Part shown: positions 1-8,358 of the stretch, one piece after another
Layout of the letters: the number at the start of each line of letters is the position of its first letter
Position numbering within the stretch: the first letter of the stretch is position 1
NCBI RefSeq assembly: GCF_026013365.1
Contig: NZ_JAPDOE010000009.1
Location: forward strand, 124,001-188,000
Source: Paenibacillus sp. LS1
GTDB lineage: Bacteria; Bacillota; Bacilli; Paenibacillales; Paenibacillaceae
Length of the DNA: 64,000 nt
Reading direction: 5' to 3'
Notes under the pieces: generated by a model
Told to the model about the DNA's origin: nothing
Database searches by the model: none
The model's input: the letters and a program-made list of their open reading frames with translations, nothing else
Position numbers and translations under genes: made by a program

Positions 1-360
1 GTGGAAGGCTCCTTCATTAATATAAGTTCGGGAGCCGCTTCCACCGCCGGTGTTGGCATGGGGAATTATTCCGTTTCCAAAGTAGGGATCGAGATGCTCA
101 CCAAAACCTTTGCACTGGAATTGTCACCATATCGAATTCGGGTTAATGCCGTTGTACCGGGATATGCACCCGGCAGTGAGGTTAGTGTGATGACACAGGC
201 ACATACGGAACATATGATTAAAATTACACCCTTAGGTCGGACGTCAGGTCCCGACGATGCTCCTCAAGCCATTTTGTATCTAACCTCGGAACTGGCTTCA
301 TTTATAACGGGCAGCATACTGACGGTAGATGGCGGACGCACAGCGGGCAGACTGAAGTAG
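1..360 (+). CDS. Short-chain dehydrogenase/reductase, C-terminal part (5' end outside window)
   Basis: The open frame runs in from the left edge and ends at TAG 358-360, so the N-terminal Rossmann half with the glycine-rich NAD(P)-binding motif is missing. The visible 119 residues contain the YSVSK catalytic Tyr/Lys signature (YxxxK), then the RVNAVVPGY segment and the C-terminal SFITGSILTVDGG block typical of classical SDRs of the FabG/3-oxoacyl reductase type. Members oxidise or reduce hydroxyl and keto groups with NAD(P)H in the cytoplasm. The substrate cannot be told from this part. It is followed by a convergent LysR gene, whose stop lies 40 bp downstream. Confidence 0.9.
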   Translation: MEGSFINISSGAASTAGVGMGNYSVSKVGIEMLTKTFALELSPYRIRVNAVVPGYAPGSEVSVMTQAHTEHMIKITPLGRTSGPDDAPQAILYLTSELASFITGSILTVDGGRTAGRLK

Positions 361-400
361 CGAATGAGTCCTATACTATGATTGCAGCTGGCAAGTCATT

Positions 401-1339
401 TTATGGCAATGCCAGCTTGGAAGGAAGCTCGAACTCTGGAACGTACAGGTTACTTTGGAGTAGGGCGGCTCGAATATCCATCATCAGCTTCTCGCTCGCA
501 GTACCAAGCGGAGTATTTCGTTTACGCAAAACGCCCACGATGGGGCCAACCTTCAGATCGGCAATAGGTTGGATAACCGTTCCCGGAATGGCAGGAGAGA
601 TCGTAGCTATGGGAGCAATCGTTATACCCAATTTGGCTTGTACATAATATTTGTGAGATCGGATATTACTTATTTCGATACCCTGATAATCACTGTCAAT
701 TTTCTCGGCCAACAGTTGTTCAATTCGAATTCGAATCGGGCAATTCGGAGGTGTGAACAGAAACGGTTGCCCTTTGAGATCCTGCAAATGTATTTCAGTA
801 GCTTGAGCGAATGGATGCGTGTTGTACAACAATAAGGCCATGGGTTCAAAAAGAAGAGGCTGAAACTCGGTATCCAGACTAGTTTCTGGAGAAGGGCAGA
901 CGGCAAAGTCAAGCTGTTCATCCACAACCAGCTCATTTAGCAACTTGCTGTCCCCAATACGGATGCTGAGTCTGATCTTTGGATTCTTCTCCACAAACGA
1001 AGACAGAATCGCCGGAAGTCTGTGACTCGCTGTTGGCTCGGATACTCCGATTCGCACATAACCGGCTTGCCCTTGCTGGATGTCCGAGATTGTATTCGTT
1101 AAGTACTCATATTCTTTAAGAAGCTGATCGGCTCTGGCGTAAAAAATTTTCCCCGCTTCCGTCAATTTAATCTTCTTTCCTCTGTCAATTAATTTCACAC
1201 CGAGATCCCCTTCAAGCTTCTGAATGTGTTGTGTGATGGCGGGTTGTGAATACTGCAATGCTTCTGCTGCCTGCTGAAAGCTTCCAAGCTTTACAATGGT
1301 TTGAAAGGTCTTAATCATTCGCATTTCCATAGCAAACAC
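401..1339 (-). CDS. LysR-family transcriptional regulator
   Basis: This 312-residue protein has the usual LysR length. The N-terminal winged helix-turn-helix (about residues 6-65, with FQQAAEALQYSQPAITQHI) is followed by a LysR substrate-binding domain (about 95-300). The ATG at 1339 has in-frame alternatives at residues 5 and 7; the reading MRMIKTFQTIVKLGSF is equally possible. The gene is convergent with the upstream SDR and divergent from the TetR gene. A perfect 14-bp palindrome at 1413-1426 upstream could be its own operator. The effector is unknown. It could control the SDR or genes outside the window. Confidence 0.93.
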   Translation of the reverse strand: MFAMEMRMIKTFQTIVKLGSFQQAAEALQYSQPAITQHIQKLEGDLGVKLIDRGKKIKLTEAGKIFYARADQLLKEYEYLTNTISDIQQGQAGYVRIGVSEPTASHRLPAILSSFVEKNPKIRLSIRIGDSKLLNELVVDEQLDFAVCPSPETSLDTEFQPLLFEPMALLLYNTHPFAQATEIHLQDLKGQPFLFTPPNCPIRIRIEQLLAEKIDSDYQGIEISNIRSHKYYVQAKLGITIAPIATISPAIPGTVIQPIADLKVGPIVGVLRKRNTPLGTASEKLMMDIRAALLQSNLYVPEFELPSKLALP

Positions 1340-1412
1340 CTTTCTTTATAAATGTATGTTTTAAATAATGATCTACAATTTCTCGATTAGTATAGCATGA
1401 ATAATGCATACT

Positions 1413-1426
1413 ATTCCAATTGGAAT
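1413..1426. promoter_or_regulatory. Palindromic operator candidate upstream of LysR gene
   Basis: ATTCCAATTGGAAT is a perfect 14-bp inverted repeat about 75 bp upstream of the LysR start. LysR proteins usually bind interrupted dyads (T-N11-A) in this position for autorepression. Assignment to this regulator is inferred from position only. Confidence 0.4.
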
Positions 1427-1444
1427 TTAATATTTTGATAAACT

Positions 1445-1471
1445 CACCAAGCGCAGTCGCTTGGTGTATTT
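1445..1471 (+). terminator. Hairpin with T-rich tail in a divergent intergenic region
   Basis: CACCAAGCG (1445-1453) and CGCTTGGTG (1458-1466) form a perfect 9-bp stem with a CAGT tetraloop, followed by TATTTTCTT. It looks like a rho-independent terminator on the plus strand, but no annotated plus-strand gene ends here. It could end a short unannotated transcript or act as a structured operator. Confidence 0.45.
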
Positions 1472-1521
1472 TCTTACTTTTGAACTGTTAACGTTTACAT
1501 TAAAATTTGAAATAAAAATGA

Positions 1522-1550
1522 TTGACAGTACTGATCTGAGCGGGTTTAAT
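1522..1550 (+). promoter_or_regulatory. SigA-type promoter of the TetR-MFS operon
   Basis: TTGACA (1522-1527), a 17-bp spacer and TTTAAT (1545-1550) lie 45 bp upstream of the TTG start of the TetR gene. Directly downstream, ATATAGACCGATTGTTATAAT (split as ATATAGACCG and ATTGTTATAAT, 1552-1572) has TATA arms. Its AGACC half-site resembles the known boxes of LmrA/YxaF-type TetR repressors, so autorepression is plausible but not proven. Confidence 0.6.
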
Positions 1551-1594
1551 TATATAGACCGATTGTTATAATTATTTGAAGGAAGTGGCTTTCG

Positions 1595-2182
1595 TTGAGT
1601 GAAAAGTCTAATGCTAGAGAGTCCATTGTCAGCACAGCAGCCAGACTGTTTTTTTCACAAGGATATCATGCGACCGGTCTGAATCAGATCATCAAGGAGA
1701 GTAGTACGCCGAAAGGGTCGTTGTACCATTATTTCCCGCATGGCAAGGAAGAGCTCGCGCACGAGTGTATTCAAAAAGCCAATGAACATATCCTGGAGAC
1801 ATTTGAGAAAACATTTGCAGCTCATGACAACACGGGGGATGCCATTCAGGGATTTATTCATGATTTGGCTCATGAAACAGAAGCAGCTGGTTTTACCGGG
1901 TTTTTGCCATTCAGCTTCTGGGCAGCTGTGGAGACATCATGTATTAGTCAGCAGTTGCGTGTTGCGTGTCAGGGTGTATTTGCAGATTGGCAGCATGTGA
2001 TTAAGAAACATCTGATTCTGGATGGCGTTGGTGAAGAGAAGGCGCGGGAGACGGCACTGCTGGTGATTTCCTTGATCGAGGGAGCACTGATTATCAGCCT
2101 GACGAATCAGGATAAACAGCCTCTGCTGACGGCTGCTGATTATTTGTCGGTTGTGGCGAAGAATGCCAGACAGATTCAATAA
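1595..2182 (+). CDS. TetR/AcrR-family regulator (LmrA/YxaF-like)
   Basis: This 195-residue protein has an N-terminal TetR helix-turn-helix (about residues 8-55, with FFSQGYHATGLNQIIKESS and GSLYHYFPHGKEEL), the pattern of the LmrA/YxaF subgroup, followed by an all-helical ligand-binding domain. The TTG start is supported by AAGGAAGTG at about 7 bp spacing; no better ATG exists. It lies 56 bp upstream of a DHA2 efflux gene on the same strand, so the pair is most likely a drug-responsive operon in which this protein represses both genes, as in B. subtilis lmrA-lmrB. The ligand is unknown. Confidence 0.92.
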   Translation: MSEKSNARESIVSTAARLFFSQGYHATGLNQIIKESSTPKGSLYHYFPHGKEELAHECIQKANEHILETFEKTFAAHDNTGDAIQGFIHDLAHETEAAGFTGFLPFSFWAAVETSCISQQLRVACQGVFADWQHVIKKHLILDGVGEEKARETALLVISLIEGALIISLTNQDKQPLLTAADYLSVVAKNARQIQ

Positions 2183-2238
2183 GTTATACCAAGAGACAGA
2201 GAAAAAGAAAGTTCGATACGTTTGAGGAGGATGGGATC

Positions 2239-3732
2239 GTGGAGGTTTCCATGAAGGCTGATTCTGCACAGAATCAAGAAGAAACAAAGCAATATAAGGT
2301 ATTTCCGATTTTGTTCGCCATGCTGCTGAGCGGCTTTATTGGTCTGTTTGGAGAAACGGCATTAAACGTGGCTTTGACGCCACTTATGACTCTACTTGAA
2401 GTAGGTCCTACAACAATTCAATGGTTAACCACAGGTTATTTGCTTGTGTTGGGAATCCTGGTACCTGTATCCGGTATGCTGTTGCAATGGTTTTCCACAA
2501 GACAGCTGTTTACAACATCCTTGATTTTCTCAATTGCAGGAACATTTGTTGCTGCACTTGCACCTAGTTTCGAAATTCTGTTGGTGGCACGCGTACTGCA
2601 GGCGATAGGTACAGCGCTATTGTTGCCACTGATGTTTAACACCATATTGGTTATTTTCCCGATTGAGAAACGTGGCGCGGCCATGGGATTGATCGGTTTG
2701 GTTATCATGTTTGCACCAGCAAGTGGTCCGAGTATCTCCGGTTTGATCCTGGCTAATCTGAGCTGGCACTGGATCTTCTGGATCTCCTTGCCGTTCTTCC
2801 TGATCTCACTGGTATGCGGCTTGTTGTTCTTGCCGAATATTTCGAAGTTGACCAAGCCCAAAATTGATGTATTATCCATCATTCTATCTACAGTCGGCTT
2901 TGGTGGTATCGTATACGGCTTCAGTAGTGCAGGAGGACATGGAGAAACTGGCGGTGGCTGGACAAGTCCAGTTGTTATCTCCACGATCGTCATTGGCGCA
3001 CTGTCCTTGTTGTTATTCAGCATCCGTCAGCTGAGAATGAAACAGCCAATGATGGATCTGAGAGCGTTCAAATATCCGATGTTTACGATTGGTCTGATTC
3101 TGATCTTCATCTGTATGATGATGATGCTGTCATCCATGCTGATCCTGCCAATGTATCTGCAACAAGGTATGGCGGTTACAGCGTTAACTGCCGGACTAGT
3201 TCTATTGCCGGGTAGTTTGTTGAATGGATTACTGTCTCCAGTTATGGGGCGTCTATTCGATAAATTCGGTCCGAAGTGGCTTGTGATTATTGGTCTGGCT
3301 ATCGTAACGATTGTACTCTTCATGTACACTGGAATTACACCAACAACAACACTGGCTAAAATCATTACACTGCATGTGTTCATGATGGTCGGAATCTCGA
3401 TGATTATGATGCCTGCACAGACGAATGGTCTGAACCAATTGCCACGTGAGTATTATCCACACGGTACTGCCATCATGAATACACTGCAACAGGTGTCCGG
3501 AGCGATCGGTACAGCAGTTGCGGTAAGTATATTGAGCGCAGGACAATCCAGTTTCTTAAGCGGTGTGGCGAACCCGGAAAGTCCAGAAAATCAACTGGCA
3601 GGTTTCACGTCAGGTGTACAGAATGCGTTTGTATTCGCATTAGTTCTGTCGATTATCGGTTTGATTACTTCACTCTTTGTGAAACGGGTCAAAGTTGGAG
3701 CTCAGGCTGGACAACAAGGTCCTATGCATTAA
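2239..3732 (+). CDS. DHA2-family MFS drug efflux transporter (LmrB/EmrB-like)
   Basis: This 497-residue polytopic protein shows about 14 hydrophobic segments, the DHA2 count. The early TALNVALTPLM and the GYLLVLGILVPVSGML segments match the EmrB/QacA group of proton-driven drug exporters. The GTG start at 2239 follows GAGGAGG at 8 bp; an ATG at 2251 preceded by GGAGG at 5 bp is an alternative and would shorten the protein by 4 residues. It is co-directional with the TetR gene and ends before a strong terminator, so the operon has two genes. LmrB homologues export lincomycin-like and other hydrophobic compounds; the substrate here is not determined. Confidence 0.93.
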   Translation: MEVSMKADSAQNQEETKQYKVFPILFAMLLSGFIGLFGETALNVALTPLMTLLEVGPTTIQWLTTGYLLVLGILVPVSGMLLQWFSTRQLFTTSLIFSIAGTFVAALAPSFEILLVARVLQAIGTALLLPLMFNTILVIFPIEKRGAAMGLIGLVIMFAPASGPSISGLILANLSWHWIFWISLPFFLISLVCGLLFLPNISKLTKPKIDVLSIILSTVGFGGIVYGFSSAGGHGETGGGWTSPVVISTIVIGALSLLLFSIRQLRMKQPMMDLRAFKYPMFTIGLILIFICMMMMLSSMLILPMYLQQGMAVTALTAGLVLLPGSLLNGLLSPVMGRLFDKFGPKWLVIIGLAIVTIVLFMYTGITPTTTLAKIITLHVFMMVGISMIMMPAQTNGLNQLPREYYPHGTAIMNTLQQVSGAIGTAVAVSILSAGQSSFLSGVANPESPENQLAGFTSGVQNAFVFALVLSIIGLITSLFVKRVKVGAQAGQQGPMH

Positions 3733-3769
3733 TCCACTAACTAACAATAACAATTTGATATTGTATAAG

Positions 3770-3811
3770 AGCGATGTGTTCCTTAACCTTAAGGACGCAT
3801 CGCTTTTTTTT
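3770..3811 (+). terminator. Rho-independent terminator of the TetR-MFS operon
   Basis: AGCGATG pairs with the distal CATCGCT, an inner TCCTT/AAGGA stem extends it, and a run of eight or more T residues follows. Confidence 0.85.
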
Positions 3812-3836
3812 GCGTACGTATTCTGTCTTTTTTGTC

Positions 3837-3865
3837 TTGACGTGAAACGGGTTTCAGCGATTAGA
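3837..3865 (+). promoter_or_regulatory. Candidate promoter with palindromic spacer
   Basis: TTGACG (3837-3842) is followed by a 17-bp spacer holding TGAAACGGGTTTCA (3843-3856), a 6+2+6 inverted repeat, and then ATTAGA as a weak -10 element. The layout resembles the promoter of the GH1 gene at 29976-30004, where TGTAACGGGTTACA fills the spacer. It lies about 180 bp before the kinase-like gene. The 313-bp gap 3733-4045 holds otherwise only the terminator and AT-rich DNA. Confidence 0.4.
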
Positions 3866-4045
3866 GTAAATATATAGCCGGACTATAGTGGTTCGCAGGA
3901 ATGATTTTCAGAGCAAATACTTCATGTTCCGGCAAGATTGTATATGTTCATATTAATATAAAAGGTTAATATAGAATGTATTAGTGCAATTTTTAACCAT
4001 TTCGAAAACGGTTTATATTTTATTTTTACTCAAGGAGACATCGTT

Positions 4046-4693
4046 ATGATAATCATCAATTCCATAGGCAATAACATCGAAAAGATGCTGTTGCATTACG
4101 AAAAAAATAACCATCTAACTCTACAGGCTTCGCTTATTAGCAATAGCTCGGTTGTATATAGATTGCAGGATTATTGTCTCAAAGTATACGCTTCACGTGC
4201 AAAATTGGATGGGGAAATGGAAAGTGAGGCGCTTAGGTCACTGCAAAGTCATCCTTATGCACCTAAATTGTATGCGTATTCACCAGGAGAGTATACCCTG
4301 ACAGAATGGATTGAAGCATTCAATCTAAAACAGTACCGTGAGGCATATGGACAGATTCCTCCCAACTTGATATACGATATGTTTACGACGGAACTTCAGC
4401 AGATTCATGCAGGATATTGGGACTGGGATGTCATCCGATATGAGAATTTGCTATGGACGGAGACAGGTGATGTGAAAAGAACAGACTTTTGGTTGTGTGA
4501 ACCTGTGAAATCCAAACGTGAGAGTTTGTATAACCAGGTCATTCGAAGAGTTGATAACATCTACAATGGGGATCAAACCGAGATGGAGGCGATGGAACAT
4601 TACTTCTATCGTCACCAGTTGACGTCGTCGGAGATCGAAAAAGCCTTCGCCGATTTCAGATCCCAACGGCCAAGACTGGCGATAGCACAATAA
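4046..4693 (+). CDS. Uncharacterised protein with a kinase-like N-terminal lobe
   Basis: This 215-residue protein is preceded by AAGGAG at 8 bp. The segment SSVVYRLQDYCLKVYASRAK resembles the beta-strand and lysine (CLKVY) of a protein kinase N-lobe. A following glutamate-rich helix, SHPYAPKLYAYSPGEYTLTEWI, and GYWDWDVIRYENLLWT resemble degenerate phosphotransferase or RIO-like segments, with WDWDVIRYENLL in the place of the HxDxxxxN catalytic loop. I do not recognise a named family. It stands alone between terminators. It could be a pseudokinase or a small aminoglycoside-phosphotransferase-like protein; no substrate can be given. Confidence 0.75.
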   Translation: MIIINSIGNNIEKMLLHYEKNNHLTLQASLISNSSVVYRLQDYCLKVYASRAKLDGEMESEALRSLQSHPYAPKLYAYSPGEYTLTEWIEAFNLKQYREAYGQIPPNLIYDMFTTELQQIHAGYWDWDVIRYENLLWTETGDVKRTDFWLCEPVKSKRESLYNQVIRRVDNIYNGDQTEMEAMEHYFYRHQLTSSEIEKAFADFRSQRPRLAIAQ

Positions 4694-4705
4694 ATCTCAT
4701 ACTTA

Positions 4706-4738
4706 AAACCCCAAAGAGTTCGAGAATCTTTGGGGTTT
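4706..4738. terminator. Bidirectional terminator between convergent genes
   Basis: AAACCCCAAAGA and TCTTTGGGGTTT form a perfect 12-bp stem around a 9-nt loop. It serves the kinase-like gene on plus and the hydrolase gene on minus. Confidence 0.85.
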
Positions 4739-4746
4739 CTTTCAAG

Positions 4747-5724
4747 TTACTTCTTCACCAGGGCCAATATCTCATCCGCAACGAGATCCGGGCGATATTG
4801 ATGGATGTAATGATCGGTATCTTTAATGGTTATTTGTTTCGATTCATTAGACCAGGATTTGAATTCAGCTTGAGTTTTATCCCATTCTGGTTCACTGGCA
4901 CCGAGGTAATCAGCCGTCAGTATGGTGAGCGGAAACGGTAAGGTTTGCTTGTGATCTACGACCACTTTGGCATTGGCAGCTATTTCTCGTAATTCATCCA
5001 ATGTGTTCGCATTGCCATAGTTATATAATAGGGCAGTTGTATCCAACTTTTTCAGATTGTCGGGTACAAGTTTCAGTTCATTGCGATTGGCATTGGAAGT
5101 CTCGACAACCATGTCAGATTGCATGGAGAGGCGGAATAGTCCGGTTTGGATACGGAATTTATTCGCAAAACCACCAATTGTATCTGCCAAAGAGTCATCG
5201 TCATTCGAATAATATTCGGGACTTCCGCCATCAATCATGACGATGCCTTTCACGAGATCCGGGTACTTCTGTGCGAAACGGATGGTTTCCAGCGAGCCGA
5301 GTGAATGTCCAACTAATACATAAGGTGGCTTCTGTCCAGACACCTCTAACAACTCGTGTAATTCCTCTGCCACGGTATCGACATCACGTTTCTTATCTGT
5401 TCGATCACTATATCCATAGCCAAATCGATCGTATACAGCGAATTTTGTATTGGGAGCAAGTTTTTCATATAATGGATAATAATCCACATAGGGATTAGCT
5501 GTACCCCAGCCAGATGCGAGCACTACCGTTACATCACCTTCTCCACCAGTATATAGATGCATATTGTCTCCGTGGACTTTGTACAGCTTTCCGGGAGGCA
5601 CGAGCATTTTTGCATCCTGTCTTATACCCACTTGTTGGTAGATCACGCCAGTACCCAGAAGTAAAATAACTAACGAGAGGTCAAATATCAAAAACTTAAT
5701 TAATCTTTTGCGCCATTTCTTCAT
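4747..5724 (-). CDS. Membrane-anchored alpha/beta hydrolase
   Basis: The 325-residue protein begins with a basic stretch and one hydrophobic segment (about residues 9-32, LIKFLIFDLSLVILLLGTG) that acts as a signal anchor. The hydrolase fold then spans about 50-325. It shows the VVLASGWGTANP strand/oxyanion region, the nucleophile elbow LVGHSLGS, and a late DTDHYIHQ histidine region, so the Ser-Asp-His triad is present. The likely orientation puts the catalytic domain outside the membrane. The substrate is unknown; relatives act on esters, lactones or haloalkanes. It is a single-gene unit convergent with the gene at 4046. Confidence 0.9.
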   Translation of the reverse strand: MKKWRKRLIKFLIFDLSLVILLLGTGVIYQQVGIRQDAKMLVPPGKLYKVHGDNMHLYTGGEGDVTVVLASGWGTANPYVDYYPLYEKLAPNTKFAVYDRFGYGYSDRTDKKRDVDTVAEELHELLEVSGQKPPYVLVGHSLGSLETIRFAQKYPDLVKGIVMIDGGSPEYYSNDDDSLADTIGGFANKFRIQTGLFRLSMQSDMVVETSNANRNELKLVPDNLKKLDTTALLYNYGNANTLDELREIAANAKVVVDHKQTLPFPLTILTADYLGASEPEWDKTQAEFKSWSNESKQITIKDTDHYIHQYRPDLVADEILALVKK

Positions 5725-5906
5725 GTTCTCTCACATACTCTCCATGTATTTTCTCTATCATATATGCCCAATCTTATACGAGAGAAAACAGAGTCTTAAT
5801 TCTATCTTAATTAACCGAAAATTGAATATCAACGGCCAATGAATTACTATATAGCTACGATATAAGTTGAACCTAGATTGATTATATAGAACAGAAGGTA
5901 TGCACA

Positions 5907-6884
5907 ATGACAAAATACGAAAATCAGCTCCCGACATCAGCCGGCATGAACTTCAAGTCCCTGATCAGTATATTGAGAGATTCCATGCGTGGCAATGTAG
6001 AGCGGAGGCCATCTGGCACGATGCCTATGGAGATATGTGAACCTGCTGAAACCTTCAGTGCATCCGATAATCCACAGGTTACATGGTTCGGACATTCGGC
6101 TTTTTTACTCGAAATTGAAGGGCACAGATTACTCTTTGATCCTATGCTTGGCAATCGTCCATCACCTGTATCCTGGGTGGGTACCAAACGTTACAGTACC
6201 AATCTACCGATTCAACCAGAGGATTTCCCGGCTCTGGATGCAATCATTATATCGCATGACCATTATGACCATCTGGACTATGACTCCATCCGCAGATTGA
6301 AGAATAAAACAAAACGATTTATCGTGCCGCTTGGCGTACGTCGGCGACTGATTCAACTGGGTGTGCCTTCGGAACAGATTACCGAGCATAACTGGTGGGA
6401 TGAGTTATCGTTCAAAGGTCTAACATTCGCTTGCACACCAGCGCGACATTTTTCGGGCAGGGGCTTGTTCGACCGTAATTCTACCTTATGGTGTTCGTGG
6501 GTTATTGCTGGACAACATACGAAGGTGTTCTTTAGTGGCGATAGCGGATACGGTCCTCATTTCAAAGAAATTGGTAGTAAATATGGTCCATTTGACCTGA
6601 CGTTGATGGAGTGCGGGCAATATGACGAGCGTTGGTCCAACATTCACATGATGCCGGAAGAAACAGTGCAAGCACACTTGGATGTTGGTGGTAAGTTGCT
6701 CATTCCGATTCATTGGGCCGCATTTACGCTCGCCTACCATGCCTGGAATGAACCCGTTGAACGAATCACGAAGGCTGCTCATGCCTTGAAAGTTAACATT
6801 GCAACACCCAAAATCGGTGAGAAGGTTGTGCTTCATACGGAGGATTATCCTACACATCCATGGTGGAGACCGGAATTAGGATAA
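5907..6884 (+). CDS. Metallo-beta-lactamase-fold hydrolase (NAPE-PLD/UlaG-like)
   Basis: This 325-residue protein carries VTWFGHSAFLLEIEG at the start of the fold, the metal motif SHDHYDHLD (HxHxDH), a second histidine in PARHFSGRG, an aspartate in FSGDSGYG and a late histidine in IPIHWAAF. Together these are the full two-metal site. The HFSGRGLFDRNSTLWCSW segment is typical of the N-acyl-phosphatidylethanolamine phospholipase D-like branch. These bacterial enzymes are mostly uncharacterised phosphodiesterases or lactonases. The ATG is preceded by AGAAGGT. It is a single-gene unit closed by a terminator shared with the convergent LysE gene. Confidence 0.9.
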   Translation: MTKYENQLPTSAGMNFKSLISILRDSMRGNVERRPSGTMPMEICEPAETFSASDNPQVTWFGHSAFLLEIEGHRLLFDPMLGNRPSPVSWVGTKRYSTNLPIQPEDFPALDAIIISHDHYDHLDYDSIRRLKNKTKRFIVPLGVRRRLIQLGVPSEQITEHNWWDELSFKGLTFACTPARHFSGRGLFDRNSTLWCSWVIAGQHTKVFFSGDSGYGPHFKEIGSKYGPFDLTLMECGQYDERWSNIHMMPEETVQAHLDVGGKLLIPIHWAAFTLAYHAWNEPVERITKAAHALKVNIATPKIGEKVVLHTEDYPTHPWWRPELG

Positions 6885-6890
6885 AAAAAT

Positions 6891-6927
6891 AAAAGCGTTC
6901 AGCTCATCGAATGAGTGGACGCTTTTT
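6891..6927. terminator. Bidirectional terminator
   Basis: AAAAGCGTTCA pairs with TGGACGCTTTTT and CTCAT with ATGAG around a small loop, with A and T runs on either side. It lies between the convergent MBL-fold and LysE genes. Confidence 0.85.
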
Positions 6928-6937
6928 CTATTACATT

Positions 6938-7519
6938 TTACATCAGGATTGACAGTGCACTGTAGATTAACAACATACCCATCACGATATTAACAGGGCG
7001 CTCATATTTTAATAGAAAGCTCTGGAATAACAGACCACCGAGCGCCCAGGTCATATTGGCACTAATACCGATAAAGGTGAGCAGCAAGGAGAATGCGATT
7101 AGTTGAACATGGGACTGCCCAAGAGGCAGAACAAACACGGATATGGCAGTAAGCCCATACAGAATGACTTTGGGATTGATGAATTGTAGGGTGAACCCAA
7201 ATAGAAATGAATAATGATTAACCTTGTTTTCTTGCGAATCTGCAGGTTTACTTCGCATGATTTTGAGCGCCAGATAGAGCATGTACACACAACCTAACAG
7301 GTTCAAGACGGGTGTAATCCTCGGGATGTATTGATGAAGAATAAGGTTGAAATAACTGGACAAAAACATAATAAGCAGGCAGCCGGCTGCAACTCCACTG
7401 ATAAACGGAAGGGTCTTGCGAAAACCCTGATTTCTTGCATGCGTCATGGAAATAATGTTGTTCGGTCCAGGTGTAAATGAAGCGATGATTGCGTATGTCA
7501 CTAAAGGTATGATGTTCAT
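6938..7519 (-). CDS. LysE/RhtB-family amino-acid exporter
   Basis: The 193-residue protein has six hydrophobic segments and the N-terminal FTPGPNNIISMTHARNQG signature of LysE/RhtB exporters (PGPN motif), followed by FINPKVILYGLTAI, the second conserved loop. The ATG is preceded by GGAGG. Such proteins export amino acids or related small zwitterions across the membrane. The gene is divergent from an XRE-cupin regulator across a 129-bp region holding inverted repeats. This is a common arrangement in which the regulator controls the exporter. Confidence 0.92.
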   Translation of the reverse strand: MNIIPLVTYAIIASFTPGPNNIISMTHARNQGFRKTLPFISGVAAGCLLIMFLSSYFNLILHQYIPRITPVLNLLGCVYMLYLALKIMRSKPADSQENKVNHYSFLFGFTLQFINPKVILYGLTAISVFVLPLGQSHVQLIAFSLLLTFIGISANMTWALGGLLFQSFLLKYERPVNIVMGMLLIYSALSILM

Positions 7520-7570
7520 GTGTCCTCCACGTTTTCTTGGTTGTGTGATATAATGGTCTGAAATGTACGC

Positions 7571-7612
7571 TATAACGTACGTTCTTTATCATTGTACAGT
7601 ATGTGCGTTATA
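7571..7612. promoter_or_regulatory. Inverted repeats between the LysE and XRE-cupin genes
   Basis: TATAACG (7571-7577) and CGTTATA (7606-7612) are inverted copies centred in the divergent intergenic region, with ACGTACGTT between them. TTGTAC at 7593-7598 and TATAAA at 7610-7615 could be part of the promoter for the regulator, although their 11-bp spacing is too short for a pair. Operator function is inferred from position. Confidence 0.4.
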
Positions 7613-7648
7613 AAGCACAATTGAATTTTAAAATGAGGAGGATGGATT

Positions 7649-8203
7649 TTGAAAAACATTAATAGTATTCTTGCCCAGAACTTGAAAGAGCTTCGGGAAG
7701 TAAGAAAGCTTAGTCTGGACAAAGTTGCTGAAATGTCCGGCATTAGCAAAACCATGCTTGGTCAGATTGAACGTGGCGAATCCAACCCATCGATTGCAAC
7801 CGTATGGAAGATTGCCAACGGTTTGAAGATTTCCTTTACTGCTTTGATCCACGAGCCGAAGTCTGATACTACCGTTGTAACGGGCGAAGATATTCAAGTA
7901 TTGATGGAGGATGAGGGAAGGGTTCGCATATATCCGCATTTTCCTTTTGAAGAGGGTCGTCGTTTTGAAATATATATGATGGAGATGGACCCTAAGTCTG
8001 AGTTGAATGCTGAACCGCATATCAAAGGTACGGAAGAATTTATTACGGTCTTTGAAGGTGAAGTTACGATTCGAGTAGGGGCGGAAGATTATAAGGTGAG
8101 TTCAGGGGAGTCGATCCGTTTTGGAGCGGACAAGCCTCACGCCTATGTTAACTCAGGTGCTAAGATGAACAAATTAAACATGGTCATTCATTATCCGAAG
8201 TGA
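7649..8203 (+). CDS. XRE-family regulator with C-terminal cupin domain
   Basis: The 184-residue protein has an N-terminal HTH_3 domain (residues 6-62, with LSLDKVAEMSGISKTMLGQIERGESNPS) and a C-terminal cupin-2 barrel (about 105-180, GTEEFITVFEGEVTIRVG). The TTG start is set by GAGGAGG at 7-8 bp. This domain pair is typical of regulators such as SutR/PuuR that sense small metabolites through the cupin. The divergent LysE exporter is the probable target, so it may respond to an amino acid. The direction of control is not visible. Confidence 0.92.
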   Translation: MKNINSILAQNLKELREVRKLSLDKVAEMSGISKTMLGQIERGESNPSIATVWKIANGLKISFTALIHEPKSDTTVVTGEDIQVLMEDEGRVRIYPHFPFEEGRRFEIYMMEMDPKSELNAEPHIKGTEEFITVFEGEVTIRVGAEDYKVSSGESIRFGADKPHAYVNSGAKMNKLNMVIHYPK

Positions 8204-8227
8204 TATGTAATTCAATGAAATGCCAAC

Positions 8228-8310
8228 AAAGCAGCCTGATGTAATGAACTGCAACTCCCTTGTTAGTCGTCTTTAACAAATGGGGTACAGTTCACTACAT
8301 TGGCTGCTTT
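8228..8310. terminator. Long hairpin between convergent genes
   Basis: AAAGCAGCC pairs with GGCTGCTTT, then TGTA with TACA, TGAACTG with CAGTTCA and TTGTTA with TTAACAA, giving an 83-nt imperfect hairpin. The ends read A-rich and T-rich, so it can serve as a bidirectional terminator for the XRE-cupin and GH43 genes. Its length is unusual for a plain terminator and it may be a small repeat. Confidence 0.6.
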
Positions 8311-8358
8311 ATTGATGTGTGCACTAATGGAGTCTAGCGCATATGATATGACTCTTAG

